Assembly (NCBI GenBank): GCA_016617855.1
Contig: JAECUM010000841.1
Coordinates: 112,207 to 176,206 of the forward strand
DNA from: Megalonaias nervosa
Taxonomy: Eukaryota > Mollusca > Bivalvia > Unionida > Unionidae
Length of the DNA: 64,000 nucleotides
Reading direction: 5' to 3'
Below, piece by piece: positions 37,513 through 49,558 of this stretch. Position numbers and translations under genes: made by a program. The notes under the pieces are model-generated. The model worked only from the letters and a program-made list of their open reading frames with translations. It was not told the DNA's origin and ran no database searches. Within the stretch, counting starts at the first letter, position 1. Every line of letters begins with the position of its first letter.

Positions 37513-37616
37513 ACTTGGGGTGAAAGAGTTTTGGGAGTCGCTGCAATCATTTTGCCTTTGGCAGTTCTGTGTTCCACGTTCGGTGCCGCCAACGGTTCCA
37601 TGTTCACAGGGGGAAG
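37513..37616 (+). CDS. SLC7-type transporter, exon 8 (TM8)
   Basis: Encodes TWGERVLGVAAIILPLAVLC then STFGAANGSMFTGG. The S-T-x-G-A-A-N-G-x-x-F-x-x-x-R motif of TM8 is diagnostic for SLC7 light chains and especially like b(0,+)-type members. Acceptor CATCAG, donor GTAGGT inside the Arg codon (phase 2). Confidence 0.95.
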
Positions 37617-38469
37617 GTAGGTTCAACGATCAGGACTTCTCTCATGTCATCACTGATTTGATAAACAAAAAGTCTATATTTCCGATAATATAAATGGAAA
37701 TGGACGATAAGAAAGCAAAGCTTATATGTTGTTTGGCATGGAGCTTATACCTTGTTTGGCTTCATAACGTGATAATGCATCCTTTAGTATTTCATGGAAC
37801 CAAATAAATTGTCTGTGTTTATACCTATTCCAATGAAAAGTATCAAAGTTGTCTTGTTATTTCGATGTTGTACTTTTCGGGTTCAAGACGGTCATAACAG
37901 TCCGTAAACTGGCATGTATCGAAATTATTATCCCACTTGAACGTATTTGTTGAAAGCATAGCGCACGAGGATCTCCTAGCAAAGGCTTGCAGGGCAGATA
38001 ATTGTGAACACACAGCTCGCCTGTTGCATCAGTTATCTCCCTTGGGCAGAAAAAATATTAAATAATGAATCGGCATTTAATTCAAATGTAACCGTTTTAG
38101 GGTGGGTGTCGAGGAAAATTTATACAGGTAATAAATCACAAAACAATTTTTAAATGCCTAAAAATCGTTTCGTATATTTGGTTCATAATTAGATATTTAT
38201 GTTCTAACTTTTGAAACGTAGGATGTCAACCATATTGTTTTCCCAGTTGTGTTTCAGTTTTGTGACCGACTTTATTTGAGTTGTTACACACATAAAAATA
38301 ATTTTAGCGGAAATACTGAATTTTATAACTTGATAAATAACCAATTATATTCCAATATATTTTTAAAAGAGGTTTGGTTATTGAGACTCTCTGCTAAAGC
38401 CATCTTAGTCTTTCTTCTCCATTGCTGGAATAGAGTACTGTATAAAGTATTTATTATTTCCAATTTCAG
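37617..38469. other. intron 8, no gene
   Basis: Ordinary AT-rich intron. The upstream open stretch that runs into exon 9 has no domain. Confidence 0.65.
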
Positions 38470-38566
38470 AGTAGTGTATGCTGCGGGCAGAGAGGGACAC
38501 TTACCAGAATTACTGTCCTTTATCCAGTGCAAACGCCGTACCCCATTACCCTCATTGGTATTCACG
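38470..38566 (+). CDS. SLC7-type transporter, exon 9
   Basis: Encodes RVVYAAGREGHLPELLSFIQ, then the loop CKRRTPLPSLVFT. R-x-x-Y-x-A-G-R-E-G-H-[ML]-P is a nearly invariant SLC7 light-chain signature. Phase 2 in, phase 0 out; donor GTGGGT. Confidence 0.96.
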
Positions 38567-40148
<1,582 letters not shown>

Positions 40149-40298
40149 ACGATTATTTCCCTGCTTATGATTATCCCGGGAGATGTGGGCAGTCTGGTGG
40201 ATTTCTTCAGCTTCACAGCATGGATTTTCTACGGCTCTACTGTAGCGGCGCTACTGTTCCTTAGATGGAAGATGAGAGACGCGGAGAGAATTTTCACG
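40149..40298 (+). CDS. SLC7-type transporter, exon 10 (TM9-TM10)
   Basis: Encodes TIISLLMIIPGDVGSLVDFF then SFTAWIFYGSTVAALLFLRW, ending in RDAERIFT. I-P-G-D-[IV]-x-S-L-V-[ND]-[YF]-F-S-F-x-A-W-[LI]-F-Y-G is most like b(0,+)AT/SLC7A9 among the family; I leave the symbol empty because the ends are missing. Donor GTAAAA. The next exon should begin with a V-P-I motif, but none is found up to 64 kb. The Polinton-like element starts 218 bp downstream, inside intron 10. Confidence 0.95.
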
Positions 40299-40515
40299 GT
40301 AAAATTCCTTTGATCTTTGTTGATATAGAATTTACGTCGATTAAAGTTCACCGTTCATCTGTATTCTTGTCAAAATTGTGAGTTTGTCTTTTGTGCTTTT
40401 TAAATTTTTCTTGTCTTAGTGCTTATCAAACCTAAATATGCATTTAATATTTTCTCTCCGTCGCTTTTTGCACCTTATCTGTGTAAATGTAAAAATATAA
40501 ATAAGGCTTTATTGC

Positions 40516-40750
40516 AGCAGCAGGGAGGGCGAATCCTACATCTTTTTAGAAGAGTCCATTCGCGAAAATAAAGCTTCCTACGGAGATAAAAATACAAGGT
40601 CAATAACGTCAAACTGAAGCTTCTAACCGACCGAGACTTCTTTAATTGGGTTAGCTATTTTTGTTATTGACGTTTATGTTTTCATTTTTTATGGCGTGTT
40701 CGTTTAACCGTCGGACACTCAATTTTTGTCGTCGCCCTCCCTGCTGCTGT
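40516..40750 (+). repeat. left terminal inverted repeat
   Basis: Starts AGCAGCAGGGAGGGCG and matches the complement of 56113-56360 along its length, with about fifteen mismatches and two short indels by eye. Its inner end reads CGCCCTCCCTGCTGCTGT, that is, the outer sequence inverted, so the repeat is itself framed by short inverted repeats. Confidence 0.95.
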
Positions 40751-40787
40751 GTGGGTGTAGTGTAATTAAATCATTAATATATGAATA

Positions 40788-41801
40788 ATGGAATCTCACA
40801 CAGCTAAACTAGCTCGACAGCGACTAGAGGCAATTAAGAAATATCTCCCCGTCCGTGATTCTGTCAAGCAACAACTACAAGCGCGTCAGGAGTCTCAGGT
40901 GGAATTTACAGAGGGTACAGAACAGTTATTTAAACCAATTGTCGAACCAACAAAGAAAATTGTCACAGCAACTGAGGCAACACAAAAAGCTCTTGAAACA
41001 TTGCCCGGCCGTCTTAAAGCAGCTCAACCACCACCCGGGCAACCTCCTCAACCACCACCTGAAGATCGGCCACAACCTCTGCCAAGGGTTAGAATTAACA
41101 TCATAGATAAATTCACACCTGAAGGTATTGCCGCTATCAAGGACCGAACCCGATTACTGGATATTACCGCGCATGGATATTATGAAAGAGAAAAATATGT
41201 AAAACCCGAACATATAAAAAATATGAGACCTGCCGATTGGAGAAGGGATGTATATCGCATCGCTACTGATACTCCGCAAATCAGATCTGAGGAAGATATT
41301 AATAATTTTAATATTTTTAACCAGGCAGTAGATGATTATATTGAACAAGTAAAACAAGAAAGAAAACAAAAAGAAGAAGAAATGAAGTTGCAACTTGAAG
41401 AAGCTAGACAATTAAGGAAACAAAGAGAGAGAAAAAAAGTCGAAACTTGAAGAGACTGAATGAGCAAAGAAACAAAAAGAAGAAGAAGATTTGGAATATG
41501 AAGAAATTAGACGAAGAAGGAGGGAATTACGTTCACCAAGTAAGAAAGAAACAACTGGAAGTGGTCTGAGCGATTGAGTCACTCAAGGAAGTGGTCTTAT
41601 TACTTTATGTCCCAATAACACCCTTGCCGATGTTGAATGATTAGAAATTTGATTGGAGGAAAACGAGCTGGTAATAGTTCCCCATAAATCATTAATGAAG
41701 CAGCTGCTATTTGTCAGATATTATTTACAGGCGGTATCTTGGATACTAATGTGTATCGATCCCTCATCGATGAAATCGCCGATGATTACCGCAGTGATTG
41801 A
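40788..41801 (+). pseudogene. coiled-coil, proline-rich virion-module protein (unknown role)
   Basis: Best preserved open frame of the element: 220 codons from ATG at 40788 to 41450. It starts ESHTAKLARQRLEAIKKYLP, has a proline-rich linker (PPPGQPPQPPPEDRP) near residues 81-96 and ends in a highly charged coiled coil (KQERKQKEEEMKLQLEEARQ). After the stop, the other frames continue the charged stretch, then GSGLITLCPNNTLADVE and, to 41801, NEAAAICQILFTGGILD with YRSLIDEIADDY, so the original gene was about 335 codons. It is the first gene inside the left repeat. Function unknown; a scaffold or core protein is possible. The C-terminal part resembles proteins of other invertebrate Polintons that I have no name for. 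Confidence 0.7.
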
Positions 41802-41839
41802 TTAAGGGTATACAATTATATCAGTGACAAGAAAATAAG

Positions 41840-42295
41840 ATGATCATACATAATGCTCACCGTGGACCGATCATGGTCAGGGTGATAAATTCGCGATTAC
41901 CAGTATACAAAGCGTTCTACGGAGATGGATTCGGTGATGTTATTCAGTGTCTATTTAGAAGGATGGCCCCAAAAGCAATACCGTTTGTAAAGCAACTGGG
42001 GATGAAAGCTATTGACGTTGTTCGTGATAAAGGTATTGGTGTTGTTGGTGATGTAAAGTATTCTCAGCAATCAAGGATAGACTAGCACGATTAATACGAC
42101 GAAAACCGCAGACGGTCCGACCTCAGCCAGTAACATTGCCCAGTACCGAAGTTATGCCTGCAAATGTTAGTAAAATAATAAATCAAGCTGCAAATCAAAA
42201 ATTAGCTGAGTTGGCTGGTGTACCACCATCAGAAAAAGAAAAAAAATATAACTGCTAGTCTGATAGCAGGAAGAGGTCCTCGTGTTAGACGATAG
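41840..42295 (+). pseudogene. putative minor virion protein
   Basis: Begins MIIHNAHRGPIMVRV, followed by YGDGFGDVIQCLFRRMAPKA, a basic-amphipathic segment typical of small minor virion proteins (adenovirus pVI/pX type) of Polintons. After a frameshift near 42060 the frame goes on with KDRLARLIRRKPQTVRP, and the end, after another shift, is AGRGPRVRR. Short, basic and glycine-rich; placed directly before the capsid gene. The role is inferred from layout, not from a clear motif. Confidence 0.5.
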
Positions 42296-42309
42296 CAAGT
42301 ATAATAAAG

Positions 42310-43296
42310 ATGTTCAAACGTGTATATGATCCCGCATTCGACATGGACGCACCAGTTATCAAGTATGAATCGATGCGTGATTATCAGTAGTATTCTTATG
42401 ACGCACAACAGCTAAATCAGCGTGGAAAAATCGAATTACAAGTTCAAGATACAAGTACATATTTCTTACCCGCTGAAGTAGAAGATGAAATTCTAAAAAC
42501 AGATGATACTGAATATGGAGCTGATGTTATGTTTGGTTTTGTTAATAATGGCATCATGGCGTTGTTCGACAGCGCCATATACATGATTGACGGAAGAAAT
42601 ATTGAATCGATTCAGAAAGACGTCGACGTTGCCACGATGATATTGAGTCTAGCAAGATATAGCGGTGATTATTCACGATCCGCTGGACGGTCAATGATGT
42701 TTATAAAGGATACTTCTTGACCACCCTGACAACAGACAGCATCTTTTGGTACAATTAACACGCGATAGTTCGGTTGATCCACAACCAGCTGGAATGATAC
42801 TCCGACCCACCGCTGCATTTTCGACGTTACAGAACACCAACCCAGAATTCAACTTAGGATTCGCAGCGCGTCGATCAACGCTGAAAGATGGAAGTAGAAG
42901 ATTTTCAAATATCTTTGGATTTTGCAGAAATGTCAGAAAGGTTATTTTCGGAGCCAAGCATACAGTTGTACTCATACGAAAGGCTACCGACGATGATGCA
43001 ATCTGGCGCCCTATCGGTGATGCAGGTAAAGTAATACTGACAAAACTTTCATTGTGGATGCCAGTAATGATCCATCACTCCCTGAAGAACAACGGTTGCT
43101 CTCTTTTATGGACTCGGGTGTTAAATCAACATTATCATGGTTGATGATGACCACAGATAGTGTTCAGAGTACATTTAATGGTTTATTCACATGGCAGATA
43201 GCATCACAGCAAGGTGTCTCTACACCGCGATATATATTTGTTGCTTTCCAAGATGCTGCACGAGTAAACTCACAAACACACACAACGAGCCATTGA
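42310..43296 (+). pseudogene. major capsid protein (double jelly roll), C-terminally deleted
   Basis: From ATG at 42310 (MFKRVYDPAFDMDAPVIKYE). Later segments in shifting frames include IFGFCRNVRKVIFGAKHTVV, DDDAIWRPIGDAGKVILTKL, SLWMPV, and LFTWQIASQQGVSTPRYIFV with AFQDAARVNSQT. The F-G-F-C, K-H-T, W-[MF]-P and F-x-W-[RQ]...P-[RK]-[YFW]-I-[FI]-V-x-F-Q pattern is that of the Polinton major capsid protein as I know it. It has one in-frame stop early and at least three frameshifts. The gene ends just after AFQDAARVNS, about where the second jelly roll should go on; the frame runs instead into the GRGLRL tail of the next gene. An internal deletion has therefore removed the C-terminal half. Confidence 0.75.
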
Positions 43297-43299
43297 AAT

Positions 43300-43391
43300 C
43301 TTACGTAAAAAAGGGGGAAGGTCTAAGACTGCCAGGAACCCCTCGTTCAGGGTACGGTCGAGGTCTAAGACTCTCCGGGACACATCGTTGA
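43300..43391 (+). pseudogene. tail of pVI-like minor virion protein
   Basis: Only the end of the gene is left: GEGLRLPGTPRSGYGRGLRL then SGTHR and a stop. The match to GRGLRLPGTTRK before the protease of the relic at 21.8 kb shows what is missing here: the LSQTQL motif and the hydrophobic core that the relic still has. It was fused to the capsid remnant by the deletion. Confidence 0.6.
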
Positions 43392-43399
43392 TACTTCCC

Positions 43400-43780
43400 A
43401 TGTCTAATTTTGATTTACTTGATGCTGCTAAGCGATTAAATATCAAACACTTCAGAGTTGTTTTTATGCGTGATCAATTACCAAAACAACCAAATCATGT
43501 TGAGACCGGTATCATCAATCTCGATGGAAGTTCTGGTCCAGGTACTCACTAGGTTGCGTACGCGATTGATCCACGTGGAATTATTTATTTTGATTCCTAT
43601 GGACTGGCACCACCGAAGGAATTTATAAAATATGTCAACACAGTACAAAGTACTGCGCTTCAAAACACTCCCGTATGGTATTCAACATTACCAACACAAA
43701 CAATAACTGATCCGCCAATATGTGGCCGTGAAGTAATTAATGTACTCGACGCTGTCATCATCAACGACACCGCCTCATAA
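43400..43780 (+). pseudogene. adenain-like cysteine protease
   Basis: ATG at 43400 gives MSNFDLLDAAKRLNIKHFRV, then GIINLDGSSGPGTH, a TAG stop at 43550, VAYAID, IIYFDSYGLAPP and, near the end, DPPICGREVINVL; 127 codons counting the stop. The catalytic triad of adenovirus-type maturation proteases is visible: His in G-T-H, Asp in Y-F-D-S-Y-G and Cys in I-C-G-R. The stop replaces the codon right after the His, which in the relic copy at 22 kb and generally in the family is Trp; a single TGG-to-TAG change explains it. Apart from that the frame is open. Role: cleaves virion precursors during maturation. Confidence 0.85.
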
Positions 43781-43853
43781 AGTCGTGCACGAGTACACCA
43801 CCAGACGATATAGCCACCCACCGTCGTTTTAAACGAGTCTTAGTGAATATACA

Positions 43854-44974
43854 ATGGTAGATATTTTCGGAAGATCTTCTTGGAGTCTCAAACTTCAAGG
43901 TGAATTACCCAAATACGCAACACTTGATCATATCAAGGACGAGAGAGATAATCTTTTACGTCTCGCAGATGTGGACCAAAATGAAGTCGTTGTTTTTCAG
44001 GATCAACAAGGACAATTAAAAACGAGTAATATCTGGTTGACAGATATTATTCTGCGAGTTCCAGATGCAATCGAAAATAACTTAGCGGTATTTACTAAGA
44101 ACGGTAAAATTAAAACCTCGGAGGAATCGGTCTTAACACTCATGGGAGAGATTGCTTGACGCATCAGAAGAATTGGAGATATTATGTATTGCGACCTCAA
44201 CATGAGCAAAAATACAATTATTAATGTGAGAGAACCAAAATCAGACGATGATGTGGCAACAAAAAGATGCGTAGACAGCAACAACAACACGATCAGAACT
44301 GAGATCAATGATCGTTTACTATCCGCCGGTGATACAATGACTGGTTCTCTGAACATGTCCAGTAATAAAATTACTTGTCTTAGAGAACCAGAATCAAACG
44401 ATGACGCTTCAACAGAAAATATGTCGATGATAGCAACATTCCGATAATGACATCGCTGATGACAATCGATGATGGATTGTCGACATTTAGATCTGATTAT
44501 ACTACTCACGCACAAACGTTTTTGAATTTTCGCAGAAACGCAACTAGAGCCATTAATGAACTTTTTGGAAGTCCAGCAGTCGTCGACATTAAACTCTCTG
44601 ATATAAATAAAAATATTAATGAATTTTTTGGAAGTCCAGCTGTCGTCGACATTAAACTCTCCGAAATCAAAAAGATTACCGACAGTGTAGTATATACAAT
44701 AGCGTCTGGATCAGCATTATAAGATCCAAACACTAATTCCATCCAACATCGCGCTGAGGTTACTGGCATATACAGATTCTCAGTACTCGACACTACATCA
44801 TTTACAATACACACCAATAATCAACGGCGTTCTTCAGTCAGGGCTATATCTGTTATGTTAGTAGTAATGGATCAAAACGACGAGATAACATTTGTAGTGG
44901 TCCCCGAAGAAAGGAGCCCCGGCTTGATTTACTATTGGTGTCTTGAACTAGTCGCTAAACTACCACCTACCTAA
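43854..44974 (+). pseudogene. fibre-like virion protein with phage-type repeats
   Basis: Starts MVDIFGRSSWSLKLQ. It contains two copies of a motif NMSKNTIINVREPKSDDDVA and NMSSNKITCLREPESNDDAS, each followed by K-[RY]-x-[VD]-D, the second preceded by GDTMTGSL. G-D-x-M-x-G-x-L-x-M-x-x-N-[KR]-I-x-x-L-x-x-P-x-x-x-x-D-A-x-x-K-x-Y-V-D repeats are known from phage tail fibres and collar-type fibres. A 63-bp direct repeat (44567 and 44630) gives FGSPAVVDIKLS twice. The end, ITFVVVPEERSPGLIYYW to KLPPT, may be a beta-rich head. Interrupted by TGA at 44157, a frameshift near 44430 and a stop at 44719. Probably the receptor-binding fibre. Confidence 0.65.
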
Positions 44975-44982
44975 ATTATATA

Positions 44983-45498
44983 ATGAACCAGTCAATCGAC
45001 TTTGTTGCAGCGCAACATTACAGATACAAGCAAGTTTGTTTGTCACAGACCCAACTGAAAAATATCATTGATGAATATACAGTAAAAATAAAAAATACCT
45101 CAGACGTATCGTTGTTACTGATACAATTGTTTATTCTGCATCCGCGGTCTTTGCTGAAACAGCAACTATAATCGGATCATTATCAGCGTCGTACGTAGTA
45201 GCACCAATAATAAGAGTTGGCATTACAGTTGTAGCTGGTGTTGCTGGTATTCTTAATATTATCGCAACAAAAAAAATATCTACGTGTGCGGTTGATAAAT
45301 TAAACGAATATACAACGCTGCTATCAGCGGCAACACACGCACATGCCAAATTATCATCGCTGATATCATCAGGGCTCAATGATGGAATAATATCAGATCA
45401 GGAATTCGCAGAAATGATTAAGGTTTACCACGACACCTCCGGCTTGGCAACTGGAAACCAAAACCCACCATCTCCGACAAAGACAGAGTCACCTTAAT
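44983..45498 (+). pseudogene. small membrane protein with helical C-terminus
   Basis: Starts MNQSIDFVAAQHYRYKQVCL and LSQTQLKNIIDEYT. After a frameshift near 45100 the frame continues with ETATIIGSLSASYVVAPIIR, a second hydrophobic stretch (ITVVAGVAGILNIIA), then a polar helix and GLNDGIISDQEFAEMI. Two likely membrane segments followed by a helical hairpin. The relic at 22.9 kb has a similar gene in the same place. Function unknown; possibly a membrane-active virion or entry component. Confidence 0.55.
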
Positions 45499-45535
45499 TA
45501 AAATCAGGAGGTAAATAATAATAATATCATCAACG

Positions 45536-46279
45536 ATGACATCACAAGAATTACTACAACAAATCGTAACTAATACAACACCACCAACAGCCACGATGAT
45601 ATCAACGAACTCAACTAATCCTGAATTCGACGTTATCTTTCCAACGGCAATTCCAGCCAAAGAAATAACATTAGCACAATTGCAAGTATATTACAGCTGG
45701 CCAAATATTAGATCAAAGTCATTCGGTGGGTTGCCCGCAAATAACTCATTAGTGTTTTCTTATAAAAATAAATAATCTGATGGAACTCCAGATTGGCAGG
45801 TTGTTGGTATTCCTACGGGCAGTTATCAAATAGAACAGATCAATAGTGAATTCCAACGCAGGATTAAATCTATCACAGGAAAAGAATCCAAAATCGCTAT
45901 TACAGTTCATGAGCCAACATTATAGGCTGCGATAGAAATATCAACGTCCGACTACGCCGTAGATATATATCAGTCATCGATCAGAACTGTATTAGGATGG
46001 CCAGAGGTAGTATCTGTTCATCAAGCACCACCAGAACCTCAACGATCCGACTTCGTCACGGACAAAAAAATATTTTTAAATTATCCAAGATATCGGAAAA
46101 ATTATCCATGGATTCAGGGAGTGACGAGTATAATACCCACTTTCATCGCGTCCACTAGTGAAAAGCTTGCTAAATTTAATCATCCTATATTTATTCTTGA
46201 CGATAATAAAAAGCTGACCTTCGATAATGAGATTTATGAATTTTTTCCAATAATATTAAATCCGAACACAAACAAGTAA
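45536..46279 (+). pseudogene. putative beta-rich virion protein 1
   Basis: 248 codons from ATG at 45536 to TAA at 46277, with just two in-frame stops (45773 and about 45923) and no frameshift. Shows FPTAIPAKEITLAQLQVYYS, then WQVVGIPTGSYQIEQINSEF and, later, SIRTVLGWPE. Proteins with a short N-terminal beta stretch, an I-P-T-G-x-Y-x-I-x-x-I-N box and an L-G-W box are found in many animal genomes, and I associate them with Polinton-like elements, where a structural role is likely. The exact function is not known to me. Confidence 0.5.
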
Positions 46280-46329
46280 GCAACAATCTGCGAAATCTGT
46301 TTTTTTTTTTATAACACAATATTACAACA

Positions 46330-46994
46330 ATGATATTAGACAACAAATAGTCGAAACTATACAACATTTAAACCAGGTTGCATCAGACCTCGAATTTTTC
46401 AACAAAATCATCGTCGAAACAGTAATTATCAGACATGCAGATTATAGTATTCCAGTCTATCCCTATGAAAAAATAAATCTTAAACAATTATTTCTTGAAC
46501 ACTTTAAAATAACTGAAGAACAATTACCAAAATTCGTAATACCAGAATTCAAGTCAGACGAATTAAGAAAAACAGTTAACGATATTATTGATGAACATTA
46601 TCCCCAGGCTATTGCCGAATGGAGAAAAATATCCCCTCCAGCGATTATTCTCAAATATAACAATGATCCATACGGTGGAGGTCGTCATATATCACCAGGT
46701 GTTGTCGCGATCACATCAACGATCGCAGTTAATTTGGTGTGTGATGCTATTGATGGAAGTTATCAAGTAGATACTGAAAAATCCAGGCAGGCACAACAGG
46801 GATATATGTTATATTCATTTACCCCTGAAGTACCTCCTGGGTTTTTAATTGTGTCAATGCCCTTTAATCCGGTTTATCTACGATGCCATAATCCGCTATT
46901 ATCACGGATACATTTTAGAATTACTGACCAGGCCGGACACTTACTTGATTTAAGGATCGAAGTTTTGGCAATAAGTCTGTATGTGCGTTTGTAG
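46330..46994 (+). pseudogene. putative beta-rich virion protein 2
   Basis: An uninterrupted frame of about 220 codons to TAG at 46994, with IRQQIVETIQHLNQVASDLE near the start, SPGVVAITSTIAVNLVCDAI in the middle and RIHFRITDQAGHLLDLRIEV at the end. The closing I-x-[FI]-x-I-[TL]-D-x-x-G-x-x-[LI]-x-[FL] stretch is typical of virion proteins of this element class. The start is unclear: the ATG at 46330 is in a different frame from the main body, and a T run lies just upstream, so a small indel probably broke the N-terminus. Confidence 0.45.
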
Positions 46995-48375
46995 CTACTT
47001 TTTGTTGGAATTAAAAAAAAATCTGAATCTGAATCAGAATTTAATAAATATTATAATCAGAATCAGAATCAGAATAAATATTATAATGAAATTTTATTTT
47101 TTTTTACTGAAAATCAGACTAAACTCTGAAAATCGATGTGGTAAACACTCGAATAAAAATTAAAGTCAGACAAAACTCTGAAAATCGATGGGGTAAATGG
47201 TACTCAAAATTATATTTTTGGTGATAAAATTACGCTGAGACAACAAAAATATTATTTTTACTGACCAACAACAACAATAATATTATTATAATAAAAATTT
47301 TATTTTTGCTGATTATCGTTCAGATTTCATAATTTTAATAGGGTAAAGGGTACTCAAAATCATGATTATCGTCCAGATTCCACAATTTGATGGGGTAAAT
47401 GGTACTCAAAATTATATTTTTGGTGATAAAATTACGCTGAAACAACAAAAATATTATTTTTTACTGACAACAACAACAATAAATATTATTATAATGAAAA
47501 TTTTATTTTTATTGTTTTCAGACTGATTTTCTAATTTTGATGGAATAAATGGTACTCAAAATCATGATTATCGTCCAGGTTTTATAACTTGATGGGGTAA
47601 ATGGTACTTAAAATTGTGATTATTGCCCAGATTTCGTAATTTGATGAGGTAAATGGCACTCAAAATAACAAAAATCTCTCTGAAATTGATTTTAAAAAAA
47701 TTAAAAAATCGGAATAAACATAAATATTATAATCTGATTCTGTATAAATATTATTATCAGAATAAAAATAAATATTATAATCTGATTATGTATAAATATT
47801 ATTATCAGAATAAAAAAGTTATAACCTGATTCTGTATAAATATTATTATTAGAATAAAAATAAATATTATTATCTGAATCTGAATCAGAATAAATATTAT
47901 TATCAGAATAAAAATAAATATTATTATCTGAATCTGAATCAGAATAAATATTATTATCAGAATAAAAATAAATATTATTATCTGAATCAGAATCAGAATA
48001 AATATTATTATCAGAATAAAAATAAATATTATAATCTGAATGAGAATAAATATTATTATCAGAATAAAAATAAATATTATTATCAGAATGAAAATAGACA
48101 TTATAATCTGATTCTGAATCAGAATAAATATTATTATCAGAATAAAAGTAAATATTATAATAAAAATAAATATTATAATCTGATTCTGCATAAATATTAT
48201 AATCAGAAAATAAATATTATTATCAGAATAAAAATAAATATTGTTGTCAATAAATTTTATCATCAGAATAAAAATAAATATTATTATCAGAATAAATCTG
48301 ATTCTGAATAAATATTATTATCAGAATAAATATTATAATGAATCAGAATGAGAATAAAAATAAATGAATAAAAAA
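46995..48375. repeat. AT-rich minisatellite inside the element
   Basis: From about 47640 to 48370 a unit such as ATAAATATTATTATCAGAAT, alternating with AAAAATAAATATTAT and TCTGAATCTGAATCAGA phrases, repeats dozens of times. From 46995 to 47640 a longer unit with GATGGGGTAAATGGTACTCA repeats four or five times. Both lie in the space between the rightward structural genes and the rest of the element. Open frames here are artefacts. Confidence 0.88.
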
Positions 48376-48912
48376 AGAGCAAAAGATGGTACCTGACGAG
48401 CAAGTTGAATGACGGAAATATATCTTCTCGGGTAATTGTTATTTTTTTTCTCATTGCAATTGTTGGATCGCTAAGAGAGATAGGGGTAATAAAAACACCT
48501 CCTAAGTGAACCCCGGGTGCTTTGGGGTTCGGGGGTGCCAGGCGAGTTACAGCTGGAATTAGTTCTTATTTTGACAGTTTTACAATCACCCGTACACTAG
48601 TATATCTCGTCATCAAATGCCCGCAGGCGCCCCCAATTATAATAGCATCTGTCGCCGAATGCAAAACGATATGTCTATCGCATTTTTCGAGACTAGAACA
48701 TGTGAAGAGTTTCCACTAGTGTAAACGTACGCGAACGCCTTAACCCCACGACTACCGGAGCTCTTACAAATACACAGGTAAATTTAAGTATATAACTATT
48801 CGCTACCACAGTCACTGGTGACAGCGCTTTCACACTCAGAGACTTCGTCAGTGACCTTGTCACTGAGTTTACAATCCTATATAAAAAAAGTTAAGCTGTC
48901 TCACACGTGAAC
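48376..48912. other. no gene seen within the element
   Basis: GC content rises somewhat; no recognisable protein on either strand. Could hold regulatory sequence between the two halves. Confidence 0.45.
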
Positions 48913-49228
48913 TTACAATCTTTTTTTTGTTTCGTATTCGCGTGATAATTCTGATCTAACTTTCTCAATTGCGTTTGCGAGTGAAACAAATTTTCGAATA
49001 TCCTCATCAAAAACTACATAAAGCAGAGATTGTTTCATGGGCAGTTGAAGTAATTTAATGAATCTATACTCAGCTGCTAGTGTATATCTCCCATCATATT
49101 TCCGTTCCTGACGCGCTTCAAAATCATTTGTGATTTTTTTCAGGGTCAAATTGGTCAGATAATTCTATATCCTCATCATTTAATTTTTTAATCTCAGAAA
49201 TAATTGCATGAATATTTTCGGAATTCAT
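48913..49228 (-). pseudogene. small unknown Polinton gene
   Basis: On the minus strand, starts MNSENIHAIISEIKKLNDED. After one frameshift near 49135 it continues as ITNDFEARQERKYDGRYTLA and SLLYVVFDEDIRKFVSLANA to a stop at 48913; about 105 codons. Mixed helical, no motif I recognise. Being open apart from one shift, between other leftward genes, makes it a likely real gene of the element. Confidence 0.5.
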
Positions 49229-49558
49229 TATTTAATAAATATTTATTTAAAATAAAAGTATTTCTGAATCTGAATAAAAATAAAAATATTTATTATATAT
49301 ACATTTCTGCATGATGTCATTCGGGAGGTTAAAGTACATGTAGGTCTATTATATACTCCTGTACAACTATCTTACTTCTAAGCTCTAATGATAACTTACC
49401 TGGATTGCACGCAGTGGAGAAACAACAAATAAATAATCGCGGCAGTCATATGATATTACGCAGTTACAAGCGGGGCAACTGCTTAATTACTCTACCAGAG
49501 AAAGCGTTTGCTTGACAGAGTTATCTCCCTTCATCTTTGCAAACAACTACAACAAAAT
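49229..49558. other. no gene seen within the element
   Basis: AT-rich start resembling the minisatellite (AATAAATATTTATTTAAAAT), then unique sequence without an open frame. Confidence 0.5.

Noticed and set aside
47805..48263. 152-codon minus-strand frame rich in Ile and Phe
   Set aside because: Product of the AT-rich minisatellite, with no stops because of the repeat unit.
47000..48375. CRISPR-like array
   Set aside because: Repeats are directly adjoining and AT-rich without unique spacers, and the DNA is eukaryotic.
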